Below are positions 13,501 to 22,500 of a stretch of DNA of 64,000 bases, piece after piece. Positions within the stretch are counted from its first letter, which is position 1; each line of letters starts with the position of its first letter. Position numbers and translations under genes: made by a program. The stretch covers positions 3,286,001 through 3,350,000 of the forward strand of contig CM041298.1 of assembly GCA_023052935.1 (NCBI GenBank), written 5' to 3'. This DNA comes from Piezodorus guildinii (Eukaryota > Arthropoda > Insecta > Hemiptera > Pentatomidae). The notes under the pieces were generated by a model. The model was not told where the DNA came from, did not search any database, and saw only the letters and a program-made list of their open reading frames with translations.

Positions 13501-16500
13501 CAACTTTTTTATCCCTGAACTGAAAAACTCTGAGCTTTGAAGTGAAACAAAATCTGAAAACGCACTTTTCACTTGATCGTCATTTTCAAAAAGTTTTCCT
13601 TTGACGAAGTTGTCTAAATTTCTGAACAGGTGGTAATCTGTTGGAGACAAGTCAGGAGAATATGGTGGGTGCGGAAGAACTTCGTAGCCAATTCTTTCAA
13701 TTTTTGCACGGTATGTTTTGAAACATGGGGTCTTGCTGCCGCTCAGTGAGGTCATGAGGTACCCATGTATTGAGCTTTTTTACTTTCCCAATACACCTTA
13801 AATGTCTGGAAACGGTAGATGCTCTTGCATTTAGTTGTGCTGAGAGTCCTTTAACTATTTGGTAGGGGTTTCCTTCTACTGTATGTTTGAGGTCATCGTT
13901 GTCTATTACGAACGGAGGTCTTCCTCGGGGCAAGTTTTCCAAATCGGTATCCCCAGCTGAAAACTTAGCAAACCAACGGCGAATGGTCCGTTAATTAACA
14001 CTCCCTTCCCCAAACGCCTTGCGAATATTTCTAGCTGCTGAATGGCCGAGTTTAAACTCGTACAAAAATATTACTCGAAAATTGCGTGTTTCCATGTTCA
14101 TATTTGGAGGTATACTAAAAAGTGGGTAATTGATTGGGAAGCTAATGTTTATAATACAAAGGTAGAGGATTAGTAACTGTTTACTTTAAATATGTAAACA
14201 TTCGGAAGAAAACCACAGAGACCTGCAAAATCTTTTATGTATTTCAGAAACTATAAAAACGGACATTTCATGTGAAACAATCGAATAGAAAAATAAGTTT
14301 GTTGTCGATATCATCCTATTTCATTGCGGAATAATTAAAAAAATAAGTTATTAATTAGCTTATGTTTTATGTTTGGTAATAACCCTAAAAATATAAATAA
14401 TCTCGTTAAAACAGTACTTTTAATGAGGTTTCTTAAAAATTGTGTTCCTCACTCTCTGAGCACAGTTTTTATGAAACCTTATTAAAATTAATGTTTTTAC
14501 GAGATTATTTATATTTTTAAGGTTATTATTAATCATGAAACTTAAATATATTAATCGATTATTTTTTTAAATTGTTTCTCTTTGTAATAGAGTAATTTTG
14601 CTGCCAACCTTACTTTTCTACCTTCACTAGAGCCAGAGATATCAATTAACATGTGTTTTTTTGAGCGCTAACTCCGATCTTTTCCGCGACTCCAGGAGAG
14701 CGCTGGCCTCTAAGATTTTACGGATTCTAATCGTTCAATGTCTGGTTTCACCTAAAAAATGTTCATCAAAATCGATTATACACAATCGGGATCCTCTTCT
14801 TGTGATTGGGAAAGTGACTTTTTAATATTATATTTATAAATAAATCCAATCTCAACGTTAACCCCGAGCAAACCGATTTTATGATGTCTGGAACATTATC
14901 ACTAAAAATGGAGAAGCCTTAAGTTTTAGTCATTTATCTAAACGAAAAATGTATAGGATCGTGATTATAGAATTAGAAATTTTTTTACCTTTGTTTATTT
15001 AAAAGTTTTATCGATTTTTATAATACTGAAGGAATTAGTCCGGGTGGCGGTCATTAAATGAAACAACTGAATAGTTTCAACTATTTTATTGTTTGCCAAC
15101 GTTTCGACCCCCATTGTGGGTCATCATCAGGGCTAAAAAGATACAAAAAGGATACATTTAAAATAAGATTACAAATACTATTTTTTATATTATATTATAA
15201 ATAATACTATTATTTATATTACTCCCCCTACAATACAAGACCAAAATTCACCCACAATATTTCAATATAGATCCCTACCGTATATTCCACACCTGTCTGA
15301 AAATATTAAAAAATCCTTTAAATCTTCCTTACCCTCCCTAAAGCTAGGATTAAAGACCCAGAACAAACTTTCCCACCTCTTCACTAATACTAAAGACCCG
15401 ATAAATCCTCTCTACCGCTCAAATATTGTGTATAAAATACCTTGTTTAGATTGCGACGTGTCCTATGTGGGTGAAACAAAAAACTACTTAAAAACCCGCA
15501 TATCTCAACATAAATCCTCCATATCCTCTCGAAACCTTCTAGCCTCAAAACTCTCCGAACACTCCATAACTTTTAATCATTCATTTAACTTTCAAGATTG
15601 TTCCATTTTAGATTCTGTTCCCAACCATAAAAAAAGGCTCATCGCTGAATCCGTCCACATCCATCTCCAATCTAATCCTGTCAATCATAAAACTGATAAA
15701 CAGTGCATCTCCTCCACCTACAGCCATATATTAAACTCTCTTAAGTAATACAGCTTCCCATGTCCATCCCACTGTATACCTTTTGTTTATTTATTGGTTT
15801 ATTTTTTACTTATTTATGTATACATTTATTTTATATATGTATCTATTTCATTTGTTTCTGCACTTAATAAATTCTTAATGGTTTTACAATTCAATTTATT
15901 CCTATTTGTAATTATTTTACTATTTTGTATCAACTATATGATCTGTCAATGATTGTTACTTATTATTATTTTTTGTCATAATATTTTCACTTGGTTAATT
16001 TTAATGTCTTAATATATGTACAATAATTATTAAAACGTTGGTTGGGAGGTAGTCAGTTTTACTATATATAGTTTATACATTATTATTCTTACTATTGTAT
16101 TATATTGTTTTTACTTCAACAATCTTGTTAAAACATCTTCTAATACCGTTATGATATTATTAATATTGTAGGTTTAATCTGAACACTTCCTTTTATGTTA
16201 ATATTACAATTTTACTCATTGTTGTCAGATCCCGTCTAGAAATATGGTACGTATTTTCCATTTTACCCAACCTTTTGTACGTACTTTCCTATCTACCTGC
16301 CTACATTCCTTATGACCAAATTGAACCTAGTTTCCACTCACCTACCAGACGGTACGTATCTCCACTGTACTCCATTTTGTTAATGGTTTTTATTTCATGT
16401 AATTTTTTCTTATATATTTGTACATTATCTTTAGTCATTATCTGGTCTGTTTAGCTCTCATTAGTATACCTTTATCATTGTAATTTAATTAATTGATTTC

Positions 16501-19500
16501 TTTACACATCTATTTTCTTTTATGTTATAATATTGACATTCTCTAGTGAAATTGTTAATTTTTTTTTTTTTTTTTAAATAGTATTTGTAATCTTATTTTA
16601 AATGTATCCTTTTTGTATCTTTTTAGCCCTGATGATGACCCACAATGGGGGTCGAAACGTTGGCAAACAATAAAATAGTTGAAACTATTCAGTTGTTTCA
16701 TTTAATGACCGCCACCCGGACTAATTCCTTCAGTAATTCTCAACGGTCAACTAATTATATCCACGATTTTTATAATATTTTCTGAAAAAATCAGTATTTT
16801 CTATTTATTCCGCTCCTAACTACAAAACTTTTTTAAAAACATATTTTACAACTGTATTGAAAAATACGTCAAGTAAATTGATAGGTTATATAATACAATG
16901 GCATGAAATACATGTCTAAATCAGAAGTTCCCGCAGACATCTTCTTCTCAGACGCCTCGGAGGATTATCAGGGATCAAAGAGGATTGAAACTCGTGGGTT
17001 AGGGTGGGAATGGAGTTTATCATGAAAGTAATAGTACCTGGTTTGAACCAAATCAGCAGCATATGAAACATTACGGTCTTTATGGATAAGTTTGTTCGTG
17101 ACAAAGTAAGGAGCGTTGAGGAATAAAGGAAGGATTTTGGATTGTAAGGATTGGATACGAGAGGAATTTGATGGTTTAGTAGAGCCCCATAGCTCAACTC
17201 CGTAAGTCCAGATTGGTCTTATAAGAGTCAAGTTGATGAGCCTTTTGTAGTCAAGAGAAAGATTTGGGCGTTTGTCAAATAAGTGCTGAAGCAGCCAAAA
17301 AAGGCGAGCAATTTGTTGTCGTTCGTTTAAGACTTGTGTGCGGATTCCAAGTTAGACGTTTGTCTAGATGGATTCCTAGGTATCGGATCTGTTCAACAGG
17401 AACTAGTTAAGTGTTATTAGAGGATACTATAGGGCAGGAAGTCATAGATTTATTACGAATAATGAAGGTTATTTGGTGGGATTTGGTGGAATTCATTTTC
17501 ATCTTCCAGTTCTTACACCAAACGTCTTTGATGGGGGCTTGAAGAGTATGTGAAGCAATAAATGGATCATAACACGCAGGGGTCATCAGCATAGATAGAG
17601 ACAAAAGGGTTAGGATGGGTTGGGCAATCAGCTGTATAGACTGTGTAAGGAATGGGTCCCAGGATACTGCCTTGAGGAACACCAGCAGTCTGCGTAACTA
17701 CAAAACCTAAAACGCGTTATTCTGGAGCTTTTAGTTCCTACTACTTATTATAGTAGATAGTATAGTATAACATGTTTATCAAGTTTCAGCTATCTTTTTT
17801 TGAACCTTGACTTACTATACATAAGTGTTTCAATAATCTAAGATTTATTGTTGTTGGTTACGCTTCTCACAGGATGAGGTCGAGAGGTATCATCGAGCTC
17901 TATCATAAATATAAAGTAGTTTTAGCAGGTAAAAACTACGGTGATGAAGGTGGTAGATGATGTATATATATATGGTTGCAGAGCTACATCGCCTCGTTGG
18001 TGAACAACGTTTTCTCGGCGAGAGGCCTGAGCGACACCCCGGTGGACTCGACCGCGGACCGGGTGCAGCGGCAGATCGTGACTCAACTGGCTTGCAAGGT
18101 GGGCGAGCCCAGCTGTGTGCGCGGTGCGCTCAGCTTGGTCGCGGAGGTCGTCGCAGGCGTCGAGCGGAGGTCAGTTCTAGTTCTTGCTCTTCATCTGCCC
18201 TTCTGAGGAACCAAGCGGTTCCGGAACGAGCATATATTTGTATATTTTTACTTTGTATATTTTATTGATCAGTAATATTCTATATTGTAAGCTAAGTGAG
18301 CCCTTCAATAACCGCAAAGCAATCTGCCCACTCTTACCGTTCTCAGGCCTTAGGGTTTGAAATAAGGTCACAATCGAGGTCGTCAAACTATTTAATTGTT
18401 ATTCCTTCACAACTGCATATCACATATATTCGTTTCCCCTCTTGCGGAACCTGGAGATCAGTGAGGCTACTAACCCATAACGATATGGTGTTAGTAACCA
18501 CGAGGAGGCGGTTGTTAAGATGGTTGTTAAGCTGACAGTGTCCTTTGTGTAGTCCTGTCACCCTCCTTAGGGTTGTCCTGTCCATTTAGGGGAGACCCAG
18601 CACCCAGTGCCCAGGCGCCCACTGTACTCGGACCTTGTTTCGCAGCAACAGGATGTTAAGATTTTCCTTGCACTCTCCTACCAGTTTGGAGTCTTCTTGT
18701 TACCCTACGCTTGAATAACGGCATGCACTGAAATTAGGGTAAGAGCAAAGAGGTTTATTGTCATTACCTCACCTTAAAAGACTAAAGTATGTTTGAATTA
18801 GGAAAATTTGAATTCCCTCCCATGGTTTATCCATTCACCATATTTCCGCTGCTGAACCTAACACCGCCAGCAATCCTCCTCTCTGACAGTCAGATCCATT
18901 GAAGGCTCTGTGCCATCTGGTCCTACTGGTTCCCAAACAGTATAGAGTGATGCCCGCACCCCCAACCATCTTCCTCATCTAATATAGACTGACCTGAAGA
19001 CCAGAGTGCATAGCAAGCATTTTCTGACTTGAAGACCAGAGTGCTTAGCAAGCATTCCTTTTCTTTCTCTGACCGATGTCTGCACTAATTTCCTCTTGAA
19101 TTTCTAATGTGCATTAAGTCTACGCGGGTAGTTATGAGTGTGTAGGTAAGAGGATTGTGTTGATTATAATCTTGGGCTTGGGCGGTGGACATTGAATTAT
19201 AATATAGTAATTAATATTCAGAGATTAGTAGTAATTAATATTGGCATCGAGTCCTATTGTTAGCTAAGCCTATTATAATTATACTAAATGACACTCATTT
19301 ACTAAATAAATAATATTATTTAATTATATTTACTTTATTGATTCTCATTATCCTCTATATCTCTTTCAGAATCTCTCCAGACGTGGAAGCTACAGTCTAC
19401 TGTACGGCGGTGGCTGAAGGCGGAAGTGCAATATGGCAGTACGTTCTGTCGTCCTACCTCAACTCTCCGAAAGATGGCGCTCGCTACCTCCCTGCTCTGG

Positions 19501-22500
19501 CCTGTACCAATGACTACCAGGCTATGAAGAGGTAATAGATTTATTGAGTCATTCATTAGAGTTTTTCAAAATAAATCACGAAGTCAAGCCGGACATTACA
19601 GCTATATATGTCCCCATGTTGCTCACTTTACCTCCAATGCGTGCGCTGTTACAGATTTTCCGTTTTGTACCTGTGCTGCACATGCGCAGCAATCGATCAT
19701 AGATCGATGGGAACGATCGGTTCTCAATTGACTCAAGGTGTTTACATATAGATTAGGTGTTTACATGTAGTTTATATATAGATACTATATATAAACCATG
19801 GTGATTTTATATAGAGTATAGTTTATATGTAGAGTAATATATAATGTATATGTAAACACCTTGAATAGACTGCCCTTTCTGTTTATATACTAGCGACACC
19901 TATTGCTATTCCTGTTAACTACCTCACTGTTCCTAGTAGAAACTTCCTACAAACCTGGTTGTTTATCATTGAAATGTTTCGAAGCTTCCAAGTTAATTTT
20001 TCTATAAATTTTAAATTATAGGAAAAATATAACTATTTTAAAAATTGATATGTATAGTCACATGTAAACCAACAGTTGTTCTATAGATAGATATGAAGAT
20101 AGAAAAGACTTTATATTTTTCAATATTACAGAAAATCAAATTTTTATAAATTACAATTTTGAATTTTAACCTAAAATCAGACTTATAACATGATCTATTG
20201 ACTGCCTATGGAGTCTGCATTTAATAACAATATTTGTTTTATTTACATTATGGATATTTTTTTTTTATGAAGAAGTTAGTGCACATCCCAAAATATCCAA
20301 GTTATATGAAATTACAGCTTCTTATAACTTTGTTTTTGAGGTTAGTCTTAGCATCTATACAGATGTTTTGCCAGGATTCGGCCATTTACGCTCACAGAAC
20401 CCAAAATGTCTATTTGCATTGACATACAAAACATTTTCAATCTGAGTACTTTTCTTTACTACTGTATATATTCATACATACAGGTAAATAAAAAAAATTA
20501 AATGATGGTGTTATGTTAAAAGTATGGTTATTATACTTGTATATTGATTATAGTACAGGACTAGTTATAAGGAATGGCATTAGACATCTCAAGTGTACAG
20601 ACAGCAAGGCCCAGTTCTTGACTCTACTGATAATGCGACAAGCAGCAAAGTGATAGCAGCAATTAAATAAATATAATGAATTATTAAGACAAATATAGTT
20701 AATAATGTATTTGGTTGCTTTTATAGTTTCCTAATCGACTCTATCCCTGACCTGGAAGTGGCAGATTGGACCACACGGGTTTCAGCCTTTGCCTCGAGGA
20801 AGGAGAACTCGGAGAACCTCCTCAACATAATCCACGAGAACATCAATGTCATCATTAACAAGTATAATTTATACCATTTAATTATTATCCATTGATTTTA
20901 TATTGATATAGGCAATTGGTAATTGATGATTTTATATTGATATAGATAATTGGTAATTGATGATTTTATATTGATATAGACAATTGGTAATTGATGATTT
21001 TATATTGATATAGATAATTGGTAATTGATGATTTTATATTGATAAAATAAAAGGAGCGGTGTGGTCTAGTGGATAGAGCACTAGTCTACTATTCTCCGGG
21101 TCCTGGGTTCCAATCCTGGCTGTGGCAGAATATTATTTATTTTGTTAATTCTGCCGGGGAGGAGAGGGGGGGGAGGACGACCCTAGGGAAGACCCTTCTA
21201 GGGCAGACCCAGCCTCTGCAAAGTGGGTACCCATAAAAGTGGGAGAAAAACCTCGCGGCTGAGCGTGATCTCAGCCTAATCACCTCATTGCACGCCACTG
21301 TTACTTCTATAAATAGTACCAATCTCTATATGAACTGAGCCCAAGAGCCTTCAAGGGTTGTAGTAGTGGTACAAGTATAACTTTATATTGTAGATTATTT
21401 CATAAATCCTTTTCTATAGTAGTTATTTAATTTTTTTTAAAAATATTTATATCTATACACCTAATCTTAATTTAAAAGTTAAACAATATGCCAACACAAT
21501 ATTATTATAAATAATTTGGTCAATTCACAATAAATATTTTTTTTAAATCTGTTCCATATTGTTTGATATTTTGTTCCCGTATCAACATTTATTAATAATA
21601 CAGTTAATCATAAAATCATTTATAATTGTAAGTAATTATTGTGTGCATTACAAATGAGGATATGAAAATATAAATATTTTGCTGGAAGCATTTTATAAAG
21701 TATTATTGGGATTTGAAATACTAAAAGCAATATGGATCATTTATAGATCATGCAATGTTATGGTTTCTTATTAAATTAAGATTAAAAATTGTTCAAATAA
21801 TAACCAATAAATCTATTTAATATGGTTTAAACTAGTGAAATGATATAAGAACAAATTATCAAAAAATATAGAGTGTAATTAAGTACTATGAGTAATAGAT
21901 TTTTATAATTTATACTATTTATTGCCATTTCTTGGAAAAATTGTAAAATATCGTATTGACATAATGTTTTCAACTTTTTAATCGAAATCAGAAAAAAGAC
22001 CAGACCTTAAAACGTTGGAATATTCATAATTTTATAAAAATTACAGAATGGATATTGAAGTCAGAATGGAAAAATAACCAGAAGTCAGTTTTAGATTTTT
22101 TTATTTTACCTATGTGAGCCAACTTCAGGGCTAGAAACGAAAAATAGAGAAACAATTTTTTTTTCTATTATCATATCAACTGTCGGTCATACACCATTAA
22201 TATAGGACATGTTTTAATTTTTACTAATAGCTTATTTCATTTATAATTATAGTACTTAATTTTAATAACTACATTTTTTTTAGGTATGGTCCGAAAACAG
22301 TGAGCAGTGTGTTGTTACAATTCACGAAATATTTAACCACTAAAAAACAGATAAATGTGGTAAGATTTGTTTTGTATTAATTTATAGTTTTATTTTAATA
22401 ATATGATGATAATGAGGGAGATGAAATCGGTTTTCTTAAATATTACTCCAATGGTCTTGGAGAAGAGCTCCGGATGGCGGAAAAAGAGTTTTTTAATGCA

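Larger units (their letters stand above)
13190..14805. mobile_element. TIR element about 1.6 kb, host of a mariner
   Basis: The outer arms 13190-13369 and 14615-14805 are imperfect inverted copies. Matching landmarks are 'cgattttgatga', 'ttttttaggt' and 'tatctctgg-cctagtgaagg'. Between them lie a mariner (13372-14285) and a second, smaller inverted repeat (14340-14545). No transposase belonging to the outer element is visible, so it is nonautonomous or eroded. Confidence 0.6.
5713..17981. other. aminopeptidase intron, 12.3 kb
   Basis: The largest intron of the gene. Besides the mobile elements listed separately, 5713-6173, 6945-7490, 7650-8100, 8450-8740, 9140-9440 and 10785-10950 hold AT-rich DNA in which I recognise nothing. 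Confidence 0.6.
20862..22283. other. aminopeptidase intron with minisatellite and SINE
   Basis: Contains the 34-bp repeat and the SINE-B copy listed separately. Bases 21380-22283 are AT-rich, with a faint Penelope-end trace near 22118-22150 ('gtgagccaacttcagggcta'). Confidence 0.5.

Noticed and set aside
13450..13942. A functional mariner transposase
   Set aside because: Missing catalytic middle, in-frame stop and frameshift; annotated as a deleted element instead.
21060..21127. Possible tRNA gene
   Set aside because: A and B boxes are present, but the arms do not pair as a cloverleaf by eye and the same head is attached to a SINE body at other sites. The same reasoning applies to 11520-11592, 24704 and 55978-56050.
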